From NCBI GenBank assembly GCA_949358305.1, contig OX442324.1, forward strand, positions 4,470,001 to 4,534,000: a stretch of 64,000 bases of DNA, read 5' to 3'. Both the position numbers and the translations under genes were made by a program. A model generated the notes under the pieces. The model did no database searches. It saw only the letters and a list, made by a program, of their open reading frames with translations, and was not told where the DNA came from. This DNA is from Strigamia acuminata. Taxonomy: Eukaryota > Arthropoda > Chilopoda > Geophilomorpha > Linotaeniidae. This document shows, piece after piece, positions 1 through 12,200 of this stretch (position 1 is its first letter; each line of letters starts with the position of its first letter).

Positions 1-291
1 TTAATTTTAAATAAGCCGATAAATAAATAAATACGATATACTAGTCACAGACTTTAACATGGAAACCTACAGTTTAATACCTACTGCGCATGCGCACAAC
101 TCAAACCGGCAATCGCGAAATATAGAGCACCATCCTGCGGTTATTGGGCTCTTGTTGATGTGCGCGTGCTGTTCTCTGCTTGTGCTTGTTCTCTGGCATT
201 TCACCAGAAATAACCACTGAAGATTTCCCATTTATCGAAGCACATTTTTTGCCCTGTATTCGACTAATATATTTCATTTTTATGTGACGAA
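1..291 (+). promoter_or_regulatory. upstream region of the RNF17-like gene
   Basis: This is sequence before the first ATG of the tudor-family gene. I see no clear TATA box and no other reading frame of interest. It probably holds the promoter and 5' UTR. Confidence 0.4.
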
Positions 292-3200
292 ATGAACGAA
301 AATAGGCTAAAAACGAACCAAAACCAATGTAATTGCCCGGCTTGTAAAAAGCCCTTCACTTTGAAAGGTGACATAACTATCAATAAGTACAGTAAAGGTA
401 CAAAATTCGACATATTATCACCACTCATCATTCATTTTACTTCCATTTAGTTACTACTTATAATAATCATTACCTTTTTAATTGAGAAAAATGCATGTGA
501 TTTCTTTTAATGGCATTTTTTCTGATTCTAGATGGGCAACTACAATGTAACAAATTGTGGCGTGAACCGCATTTATTGCATTGCGGTCATCCAATTTGTA
601 GTCTTTGCATTCGGAATAGAGAAAAGAATAGGATGAAATCCATCCTCTGCGACTTGTGTCAAGTAAGTAAAAATAGAACAAAAATGGAATAGAAATTCGA
701 ATGGAATATTTAACGTTCGAATTTGTAGTTCGAAAATCCTTTGGAGCCCGATGAAGAGAATTTGCATCGATATCCGCCGTTTACTTACATGTTGGGACTG
801 CTTTACCAAAACCGACTGCCGAGAAGGTACGAATTCGAATTTAGTTTTAATATTTGTAAATATTCTTTGTGATTTTGGAAAGTAGAACACCGGATTTACT
901 TAAACGAAAGTTTGTTCCGTTGGAGTCCATTAGAAGGAGGAATGAAATCCTCAAAACGCGTACGTGAATTTAAAAATTTAAAAATTAATTTTTTAAAATT
1001 TAATTGCTATATTTCTCTTTTCGTTCGTTGTAGGCGTATGCAGCGAATGTGCTCTAGCGCAGGCAACGGTCATGTGTAACGAATGTAGTATTGTCACGTG
1101 CGACACCTGTTTTGAGGATGTAAGTTGAATTAACACACTGGAATTAACAATTTTTATAATTTAAATTTTTTTTAGAGCCATACAACGTTTGACGGGAAGC
1201 CTCATCCTTTTACCTCGCTTTTCCAAACCAGGTAAGACTTGTTGTGGGTTCGCACTATATCGATTTAAAATTTGAATTTGAACAGTTACAAAATCACAAA
1301 GATGTGCGACCTGCATCGACGAATCGCTGAATGTTACTGTTGCGATTGTGATGAGTATTGCTGTACTCTTTGCGCGATGTCTGCCCACAAGGGACATAAC
1401 GTCAAATCCTTCGTACTACGGGTAATTTAAAAATAAATTGCAATTTTGTAATTCGACTATACATACAATTACAATTCGGTTTAGAACGAAAAGGTCTTCA
1501 AAGAAGTGAATGACGCCATTGACAATTTAAAATACGTCGAGGGAAGTCTAAAAAGCGCCATCACGGTAGGATTTAGTGACAAAAAAAATGTTTTTATTAA
1601 TTTTTTTTTATTAACTACGTACACTAAATATAATTACAAAATTAACTTTGGCTGCAAACACCAGTTTTGCATTAAATGCCTGCTAAAATCTACACAAACA
1701 AAAAACATTTAATCTATTTACAAAGCGAAACAAGATTTTGTTTTTAAAAAAAAAAAAGAAAAAAATGGCAACCAAAAATAACATAATATAGCAATATGAC
1801 TTAAAATTGATCATATGTTGTCAACTTCCCGGTCGAACACATCGTGCTGGTTGACCAAAGAACTGAAATACGAAGGTTCGTAATAAATTCTGGCGTTGGC
1901 TCGCGAGGGTCCAAAGGATCGGATGTAACTGGGCTGCACGCGGTACTCGACGAAAGACGAACTGATGGGTCGCAAGTGGGACTTTGTGTGCAACAAATGA
2001 CGTTGGGACGGTGCGGCCGAGCGGAATCGAAGTCCCCCATCGGTCTCGGAGCTGCCGGTCGAGGGTTTGGACGCCGAAACGGATCGCGGAATTTGGCCAT
2101 CCCTCGGTCTCACACGAACCATCTGCACGGATTGGTGCGCAGCTCGTGAGCCGAGCGGTTTGCGAGGCTCCACCAGGGCTTCTGCGGTCGGCACGTCTCG
2201 GTCTTTGACGGACTCTTCGTTCGCCGATTTGCTGGACTCCATTGGCTGTAGGTCGTCGTCGGAGATGGTCATGAACGCCTTGAATTCGTCCTCGGCGGAC
2301 GATGCGGATTTGGTGATGTCCGCTCCTTGCGGAGAGAGGAGTTTGACCGGTCGGAGAATGATCGGACGGAATGGCGATTTGCCCGGTTGGGGGTCTTCTT
2401 TCGGGCTGTCCAGGGACGCGCTGCGGAGCGATTCGCTGGCCAGGGAGCCCGGGTGCTGGAAGTGGACAGGGGCGATGCCGAACGGACGGAATTTGATGCC
2501 GGACGAAAAGGCGGCGGTCGATTTGAGGTTCTCCTCCACGGATTTCTTGGATTCGTCTTTGGATTTGGTCCTGCTCGGCTGCGCGTCGTCTTGTTGGGCG
2601 GCCCTCAGCGCGTCCAGTTGGCCCGGCGCGACTTGGAAGGAAATGGGAGCGCCGAAAGACATTTCGTCCGGATGGAACTCGAAGGCGCTGCCTTGCGGCT
2701 GCTCGAATTGGGAGAACGGAGGTCTTCGCACCGGCGGAAGCGGCTCGAGGAACTCTTGAGACGGGAATTCTTGGGCAGAGCGAAGCGCCTCGAATTGGCT
2801 CGCGAGCGGACGTTGGCGCAGCATGGACGACGCGAATTGCGGCTCGGATTGCACGAAGGGTCGCTGCACTAGCGCCATTTCCTCGTGCGGGACGAAGCGG
2901 AAGGTATCCGAAGAGGGTTTCGGGGATTCGTTGGACAGTTGCACTGGTTTGGCGTCGGACTCGGTTTGTTTGTTGGCGCCGTTTTCCAAGGCGGTGGTCA
3001 CTTTGAATGGGGTCATCGCGACGGAACTGAACGGCATGTTGAAGAATGTGGTCGGGAACGGCGAGGCCGATTTGAACGGAGTTTTTTGCGTTTTAAATGA
3101 CTGGGGCTGGAGCTGGGGCTGGGATTGCGTGTTGGGGGACGCGTGGTGGACGCGGACCGCCTTGAATTGGGATAGGGGAAGCGAGAAGGAGTGTGGGTCG

Positions 3201-6200
3201 CTGAACATGTCCGTCGTGGGTACGCGCATCGGTTCTATTGCGCGCATTTGTTGGGGCCGGGCGTGGAGCATGGCGGGATCCATGTGGAATCCACGTTGGG
3301 GTTCGTCGAATTGCGGACGTTCTCGGAAGAAAAGCGGACGCCGGATTAGTTCGGGTTGGCGAAAACGAGGTTCCTGGTCGGGGAATTGTCGGGCCGATTG
3401 GAATCGAGTCGGGCCTTCTTGGAATTGATGGTTTGGGCGGAATCGAGGGCCGTCGCGCATGAATTCTGGACGCTGGAATTGTTTTCTGCTCGCTGTCGGT
3501 CGAGGTGCCGTTTCTATTTTCGGCTCGGGGGTGTCGAGTTTCTGAAGATTTAATTTAAGATCGTATTTCAAATTTGATATAAAGTGCACTCAATGTTGGG
3601 CTGATGTTACCTCCTGGGCTTCTTGTTCAGCCGCGTTCTCATCTTCTGCACAAACAAAACCTGGGGAGAGAATAAATGCATAATTGAATAAAATTGCTTC
3701 GTAATTTACCTCGTGTTTGAATTTTAATCGGGTGGATTTGTATTCTGGTCTGTTTTGGCGTGCAATTTAATTTGAGACAAACTATTTGAGACGGGAAAAT
3801 TGTGGTAATTTGAAATGTTGTGTGGATTTTTAAACTGGGGAATAGGGCGAGTTCAAATTGTTATTGCCGTCTGTTGTTGTGAATTGTGATTATGTTGTTT
3901 TAATTTCGTATTTGTTGGAAATAGTGGTGAGGTTTAATCGAGATAAGATCTATATTAAAGTGATTATCAAGCTATTCATGTATTACAAGGAAACTGGACG
4001 ATCGTGTCTGAGATTGTGTATCTTTATAGCTATTATGAGTAGATGTCAAAATTCAAAATAAATTATGTATTTTGTGACTTAAACTTGGATCAGGTTTAAG
4101 TGACAAAAAATATACATTGGGAATGACAGTTTTAAGCAAAATATGGCCAATTAACAGATGGATAAATGAATTAAACGTGAATTATTACGACAATTAGTTG
4201 TATTCGGAAATAGAAAAGGAAAGAAATATTGGATTATCGAATTCAAGTGACCTTTTGGGGTCATGAAAACCAAAAAGAAAGAAAAAAAATCACAATTGGA
4301 GAATATTAGACACATTTCCAGTTGAGTAAATATTAATGTGGTTTGATGAAACCAAAAGGGGGTTTCACGCTGCTAGATTTGATCCGAATTATTTAAAAAT
4401 CGGATAGGATCCATGAGAGTGAAACTCCTTCAAGTTCTCGGGACACTTACCAAGCAAGATTAAGACGAACAAAGCTGATGATAATTTCATGGCTGTTTAG
4501 CCTTGCTTGTGCGTGCTGTGTTGGCGGCTGGTTGAGGTTCAGTGGGCCAGTGCCCGTCGTGGCCCCTGAGTTTATATACGATGGGGTGGAGCAGCCCACC
4601 GCTGGCTACCTCGGAATCATTGCTACTTGAGGTCGTTGCCGTCTTAAGGCGACAAAATTGGGTTAGTAGTGTAAAGCAGTGGGTTTCTGTTGGTGATTGA
4701 GATGTGGTGTGTGTGGGTATCGAATAAGTGCGTTTGCGGGGGCGTGTTGGCTGAAAAGATTAAGAATTTGTATTTTTTTGGGAGGATTTTGAATTTTAAT
4801 TTGAAGGAAAGTGGAAGTTGTGGGAAAATGGGAATTTTGAGATTTTATTTTTGTTTGTTTTGTTTTGGGGGTGAACAAAAGATGAAGTGGTTTATTTGAG
4901 TAGTTGAATCATTAATCGTAGATGGATTTTTAACGGTGGGGTGATTGGCTCAGGTTTTAAATTTAAATTACAAGTGGTAAAATCGGGTCAATGATCTGTT
5001 AAGTTAAAGAGTAATGTTGGGCTGCGCCTCTGGTTGTGGTTAAAAATTTGATTTGCCAGGTAAAAGTTGAATGAAATGATCAATTTTATTCAAATGTGTA
5101 TTCAAGACATTTCCAGTTTAAGCAAACTGTTTACAAACGAATATTTTTGGATGTGTTCTAGATACTATTTGTTAGGTTTTGAATTTTTGGTGTGTTAAAA
5201 ATATAATAAATTTCTATTAAAAAATATATATATATGTATATATATAAAAAAAAAATATGAAAATCGTTAAAATTCTCTGAATAAAAACAAATATATAATT
5301 CAACTGGGTGTCAAACGTTAAGTACGGGGTGAAATGGAACTTCTTTTCGCGTTGGACACTCGTTTAGCTGATTTTGGTAGGTTGAACACTTTGGGTGGGG
5401 GTCGGTACAGGTCTCCGTTTATTAGGTAAGCTCGTACTGCTTCTGCACAGTCCACTTTGTACCACCAGTCGCAGGTGAGCACGACTTGGTTGAATAAGGT
5501 GCCGTTTGGACACAGGAAACTGTCTTGTCTTCCATCCATGTCGCAGTAATGCCAAACCTTGAAAATAATTTTAAAAAAATTAATTAAATTTAATCGATCA
5601 AAAAATTTTTTTTTTAAATTTGGACTGGTCAACAACATTTTTTGGTTTTCCAAATTTAGGACTGGTAAATTAATTTTTTTTTCTAAATTCTTGCATTAAT
5701 CTAACTTATTCTTAAAATGTGTGACCTTTTGGAGTAAAAGTTCATCGCGTCATATTTTGTGCGTTTTGGAAATTTAATGTATTAATTAAACTGGTTATAG
5801 GAGTTGTTTTTATTTATATATCCTAGGAATTATGGGCGATGGAGTTGGAAATTTGACGCATCACATTTTGAATTTGATTGAGAGGTGGAAAAAACGGATG
5901 GGAAAAAAAACTTGATTTATTTTTTAATTTTTGCTGATAATTATCTAATTAAGCTTTACTGTGGTAAAAGGAGCAGGGTGGTTATGTTGTCAAGATTATA
6001 AAAAATGAAACAACTCTTTATGAGTGTATTTTTATAGGTTAAATTGGTAGCTGTTCTTGCTAGTTTTTATTGTTGGAAGCCCAAAGGGAGGAATTCGGTA
6101 ATTAAGTTTTTATTTTATTTTTTTTTGGAGAAAATTCTATTGGTTTTGAGTTCAGGTCGACTCAGCAGATATACCATTAATTATTATTGAGTTGGGAATG

Positions 6201-9200
6201 TTGTTGTTTGTTAAAATTAACTGTGAAACGTCTAGTTCATTTAAAATATAAACTACGAACAGTAAATACAGTCTTTACATCATATTTACTTGACTTTCCG
6301 GTAAAGTAAATACGAAATTTCAAGCAGTGTGAATGGTTATTGTGCTTTTCTGGGCTTCGGACAAATCGTCAACGAAAAATTTTCGGAAGATTTGGGGAAA
6401 ATTAGTTCGTTAGAAGAAAAAAAAACTTGAGGTTAGGTAGAAACGAAGTCCACGTTAAAAAGCCTCGTTTTGAATTGTAATTGTATGCGAAAAAGGATGT
6501 TCCGGGAGAGGAATGACATGTAAATTTACACTCAAAAATTGAGATCAAGGTGTGCATAGTGATGATTCAAAGCAAAGCAATGTCCACTATTTAAAAAAAT
6601 CGAACCTTAGGGGTCACGACCACATCGCATCAAGTTGTAAAAATCGAAAGATGAAATTTAAATTTGAAGTGATTTTTTTTTTGTTGTTGTGTTTTTGTGG
6701 ATGGTTTTTCTTTTTATCTTACTTGGCATCTCGCATGTGGGTCAGCGTAGAACCCGGGCTGCACGAGGCCACACAGAAACTGCGTTTTTGGTACGGAGGC
6801 CAAGATTGGGTAGTCCACGCCGGGAATTCCTGGAATATTGGCGCCCTGTACTTTTTCATCCGGCCGAGTGGTCAGTAAATTTGTTCTTGTGGCTTTGATC
6901 GGCTCGATTTTTTTACTCCACGTTAATGATAGCGTAAGAAAACTGACGACCATAACTGGAGAACAACGAGAAGAAAAAATAAAAACAAATAATTCCAACT
7001 TGAAAAACATAAACCGTATTTCTTCGGTTCTAAGACGCCAACCCGTTTATATGGGACAAATGAACGTCTTGGAACCGAAGAAATGCGGTATTTAGTGGCT
7101 GTAATCTCGCCAAGTGTCATGAATAATTCAATTACCCCTTTTCCCCCTTTACTTTTACCCATTTAGGGTTTTTTTGGTTTTTTTTTCTTGTCCCTACCTG
7201 CTAGTCCACTTATCCAGTCCATGGATGTTTACTAACAAGAGAATCTCCTCCGGGTTCTTCAATTTTTTTTTTAATCCTTTTATGTCCTTCAGTTTGAAGA
7301 TGACACACTCAGCCCCGGGCAATGTCCTAGCCTCAAAGTTTTGAAGTGAAAAAACAAAATGGCAGACCTTGAGTATGCACAGGTGAATTACGTTTTGTTG
7401 TTGCTGACCCCGTGATCTAATTTTTTTTGTAATAAGAGTAAAAAAGGGCGTGGTGTGGTGATTAAGGTCAGTGTCAAGGAGAGGGGGACAGGTGTGAGCT
7501 GGATATGGATCAGGTGGAAAGGTGAAATAGTCCGTAGGAAAAATATAAAAATTTCTTTGTTTTCACCTCGAAAATAAGCAATTTTTGAAATTTTTGAAAT
7601 TTTTATTTAAAACAAAAAAAAAGTTGTTTATTTGCATACACATTTTTATTTTTATTTTATTTTTTAAAAAATGGCTGAAAATAAACTCTGATGAAATAAA
7701 AAAAAATAATCATTGTTATTATGATGGGAAACATTGAAATCTGATAAAATGTGACATGAAATATAAGAGAATTTACATATTTATAGCTTAAATCGATTAA
7801 AACCGGCCCGACGCCTTCGGAAATTTGAAATTCGCATTGGTTTAACATTGAAACCGAAAGGGTTAAGGATGGAAAACGGGCATTCCTGGACGGTGAAACG
7901 GTTCAGGTTCCACGAACTCTCGTTGGAAGAAGGTCGGTTCTGGTCTAGACGGATGGGGATGATGGTGGACGTGCGGGATGAGCGGGTTGGCGTGTCGCAC
8001 GAGATGTCCGAGCGGCACCGGGAGGTTGAGAATGGGCGCTGCAATCAATTGTGGCGGTGGTTCCACTTCCTCCTCTCGTTCTCGCTGGGGCTGGGGGGGC
8101 GCGACGGCCACGAATGCCGGCACGAACGCGTCTTGGGGGTCTTTGGCGTCCTTCTTTTTGTTTCTCAGCATGGCCAGAAAGGGGAAGTGGTCGCCAGTTT
8201 CGGTCTTGCCTATGAGGAGGTAAGGGAAGATCTTGAAATTGGACTCGGCCTCGTTTTCGATCGGGTCTTGGTCTTTGCTTCCGCCGGGCGTTGGTTGGAG
8301 TGTAGGAGTGTCTTTCGACTCGGAATCGGATTCCGCGAGTTTTCCGAGACCTTTGAGCGTGATGTCGTCGTCTTCTAGAAGCGTTTTTTCCGCGTCTGAG
8401 TCGCCGGTCGAGTTGTCAGTGTTCACTTGACGGAACCTGAGCGCCTTTTCCGCGGTGTCGAAGCCCCAGAACTCGGTGTGGTGGGCGAGACGGGGCGACG
8501 ACGGGGATCGGCTAGTGTGGTCTGGGATTCGATAACGGATCAACACGGGAGGTAAAGTGCTGGGTGTGTGTTGACGGGACTGAATAAGAAGGAAAAAACA
8601 GGAAATGAATAGAAAAATTATCAAAATAAAGGTCTAGTTTCTGTGCCAGTCGGTGTGTTTTTTTTAACGTGCAAAGCTTTTCGACCTTTATAAATTGAAA
8701 TACATTCGAAAAAATTTAGCAAGGTTAAAGAAATTTTTTTTTAACCTTGCCGATTTTTTTTTAAAAATGTATTTTAGTAATTTTTTGGATTTTTTGGTGT
8801 TGTGTTGATTTGTTTTTACCTTTTCTGCTAATACTGCAGCTGTTTAGTTGGAAAGAAAGAGAATTTTTAGATATAATTGAAGAAGAAAGACGAATTAAGA
8901 CATAAATAACGTACATGATAGTGCTAGAAGAATAAATGTTGGAATTAGCTTCATGATTTGACCACCTACGAGTAATTGATATTCAGATGATGTTGGTTAT
9001 TATGAGTGAAATATGGTTGTAATTGACTGACCTGAGCTAGAGAAATCCACCGGTTGCTTAGAATTGCAATTTTTAAATAGCAGAAGGTGGAAATTGTGTA
9101 GCAAGAAGGAAGGGAAGGCTTCAAATTGAAGGACCAATCCAGAGGTTGATTGCCGGTGCAATGTCCAGTGAAGGGGTGATTGACTCTAGTCAGGTGGGAC

Positions 9201-12200
9201 TTGGAATTATTTAGATGAAAGTGGAGCAATAGTCAGTCGTGGGTTTATTTACCTATATCTAATTTTTTTTTTGTTTTAAATTAAATTGTAAATTTTTTTT
9301 TTTGATTTTCTGGTGTAAATTCTCAGTTTTTTTTTTTAAATTATTATTTTGGTTTACATTTGGGAGTGGTCTGAGAAATGTCATTTTTGGGTGATGTATG
9401 AAGTGGAGTGCTGGGGTTGATGAATGGGTGATTCTTGACATATTGGAGGTCAGTTGGATAGAAACTTGTAATTTCAAATGCGTATCACTTTGATGGTTTA
9501 ATAAAGAATGTTTAAATGACAAATATATGTATTTCTTCGATTCTAAGATGACATCGGTTCAATACAATGGTCGAAAGGCCTTTGGGATAAAACTTCTATT
9601 TCATATGCGTATCACTTTAGTGTTTTATTCAAAAGAATTGCGTACCATACCGCCCCGTTTAATATCCGGGGTTCATTTAGGCGCCGGGCAGTCAGCGACG
9701 AATCCACGAATTGGCGCCGGCCCGAATAAACGCCGGGTCCGGTAAAATCACGATATTTTTACAAAAAATCGTTGATTTTAACGGAAGAAATTGCTGATTT
9801 TAACGGAAAAAATCACCATTTTCTGCAAAAATGGTGATTTTTTGCTTATGCGCCGGGCCTCAAATAGGCGCCGGAAGGGCGACTCAAAAAAAGAATTAAA
9901 CGCCCCAGCTATTAAACGGGGCGGTACGGTATTATATTTGTCGTTTAAACATTCTTTATTAACAGGTCTGTGAGATGTTTTTTTCTTATTTCTGGAAAAT
10001 GGAAATGCTGGAAGATTATTTTAGGGTCAAGCTTGGGAAGTTCAGAAATTGAAATTTTCTATTTTTTTTTTTTCTATTTTTTATTTTTTTTTTATTATTT
10101 TTTTTTTGAAATGTTTTCAACCCAACATGTAATTTAGCATTTTTTTATTCCTTTTTTTCCTTCCAACATTTAAGTAAGCATGAAAAGATTGCATAATTAA
10201 TTCTCTGCTGTACAAATAGGTTTTTAAAGGATTTACACCTTTCTGAGTTGGGTCATTAAGTCCATGACCAAAAAAGAAGTGAATTTCAGGTTATTTTTTT
10301 TTATTATTGATTTTAAAGTCTTAATATGATGGATGTTTGCTTGTGCTGTTTTCAAAGCTCCTCCTGAAGTTTCTAACATTAAATCATTTGACCCATATTG
10401 AACATGGTCCTGTGTTTTAAAATGAAATAATTTTTTTTGTATCAACAACATAAAAAAATGTAGCTGTCAGTGAACCTATTACATAAGGAAGTTGTTTTTT
10501 AACCCTGTTTTTTTTGTTGTTGTTGATTATCACTTTATTTCTGTACAAGTTATTATTACATTCTTTTAAAAAAAAAATTTTACAGTTTAAAATTGAATAT
10601 AATTTGTACACATGGAACATTTAGTTCTTCTTCTTGGTTTTGGATTTGTTCTTGACAGATACAATGACAATCTGGGGTCTCTTTGTTTTCCTCTTTGATG
10701 ATGGAAGTGCGGATCTGAGCATCGTTTGTTCATCATGATGTGGATGATCGTACAATTTGTAGAGTTCCTCATTGTTGCTGTAATAATGGGGAGAATTTGG
10801 ACAGTCCACATTGAACCACCAATCACAGGTTAAAGATTTCTGATTGAAAAGCGTCCCTTTGGCACACTTGAAGCTGTCCTGTCTGCCATCTGGTTGACAG
10901 TAATGCCAAATCTGCAATAACAAAACAATCAGACACTGAAATTGCAAAGGTTATATTATATACAGGTCGAACAGGTCAGGGGAGCAAAAAACAGTTTCGT
11001 TATGGGAAAAATAGGGCGAGATTAGATTATATATTATATTATATTACATACACTGCAATGGCTTTGAACATCGGCATAAAAACCAGGGTGGTAGTGGTTG
11101 TGGCACTTAAAACTGGACCAGGGAATGTGAACTTGCATCGCATAACTACTGTGAGGAGAATTTGAACTCATTGAATAATGGGTTCCATAGCTTGACTCAT
11201 GTATTTCCTCCTGGTTGTGGTTGTGGTCATTTGCAGTTGGGTATTTAGATAAATGTTTTGTCTCTTTCTTGTACTCGGGTTGGATGTATGGTTGAGATAC
11301 TGGTTTTGTTTCTTTGTCTTTATCGTCATCGCGATGGTCCTCGGATGGATATTTAGGGTTGGTGTTTTTGTTTTCCTCTTTTTCTTTTTCTTCTTTGTAT
11401 GGGAGTTGTTGGTAATTCGTTTGGTATTTAGGTTTGCTGTGAGTTGAATGGGTTTCGGCTGGATATTGAAGTTTGCTGTGAGTTGAATGGGTTTCGGCTG
11501 GATATTTCGCATGTTGATAGTGGTGAACCTCAACGTGTGGTTGATAGCTTGTTTCGTGGTAGTATTGCTTGACTGGTTTGCGGTAAACTGGTCTGCCGTG
11601 ATCTGTGTAAATAGTATACACAAAATGCCCGCCTTCGTAAACGGGATAGTTTTCATAATGGCCGCCTTCGATAACTGGGTAAATATTTTTGTAATGGCCG
11701 CCTTCGTTAACGGGGTAAATATTTTTGTGATGGCCGCCTTCGTTCGTGCTTTCTGTGTGCGCGTAATACCCGGAGTCTTCGTCTTTTGCATAATTATGTT
11801 TGCCAACTTCGTGTTTAGACTCGTCGTGAGGTTTATAATCGACATCATCGTGCGATAAACTATCGTAATGATCGTTTTCGTCTTTATATTCTGACGATGG
11901 GCCGTGGTATTCGCCTTCTTGGCTTTTAGCTTTTTCCGGTTGTTTCGCTTCCGAGTCGTGTTGGTATGGGCATTTGTCGTAATCGTGATTATTCGTTTGG
12001 GGTTTGTTTTCTTCTTTTTTCTCTTCTTGTTCGTATTCAAGGTCTTTATAACCTCCCATGGAGTCGTAGGTCGGGGCGTAGGAGCCGCGTCCCGCGTCGT
12101 AGGTGGTAAGTGCAGGTGCTGTGTGATAAGCCGTCATTTTTCCATAACTAAAGTGCGGATGGCCATTATATGTTGACACTGATTTGGAATTAGGATGCTT

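Noticed and set aside
1844-3462. Long plus-strand open frames (up to 230 codons) opposite the Cys-free secreted gene
   Set aside because: They are mirror frames of a GC-richer, low-complexity exon. The minus strand has the signal peptide, splice sites and TATA box.
7200-7400. Minus-strand frame with GAECVIFKLKDIKG reading through the signal exon of the CBM14 gene
   Set aside because: Its phase (2) does not fit the next exon; the short ATG frame MDWISGLA fits in phase and completes a signal peptide.
8580-8624. ATG at 8624 giving an apparent signal peptide for the acidic/Pro-rich protein
   Set aside because: The hydrophobic run is the pyrimidine tract of a strong acceptor (ends 8580); the micro-exon model gives a better start.
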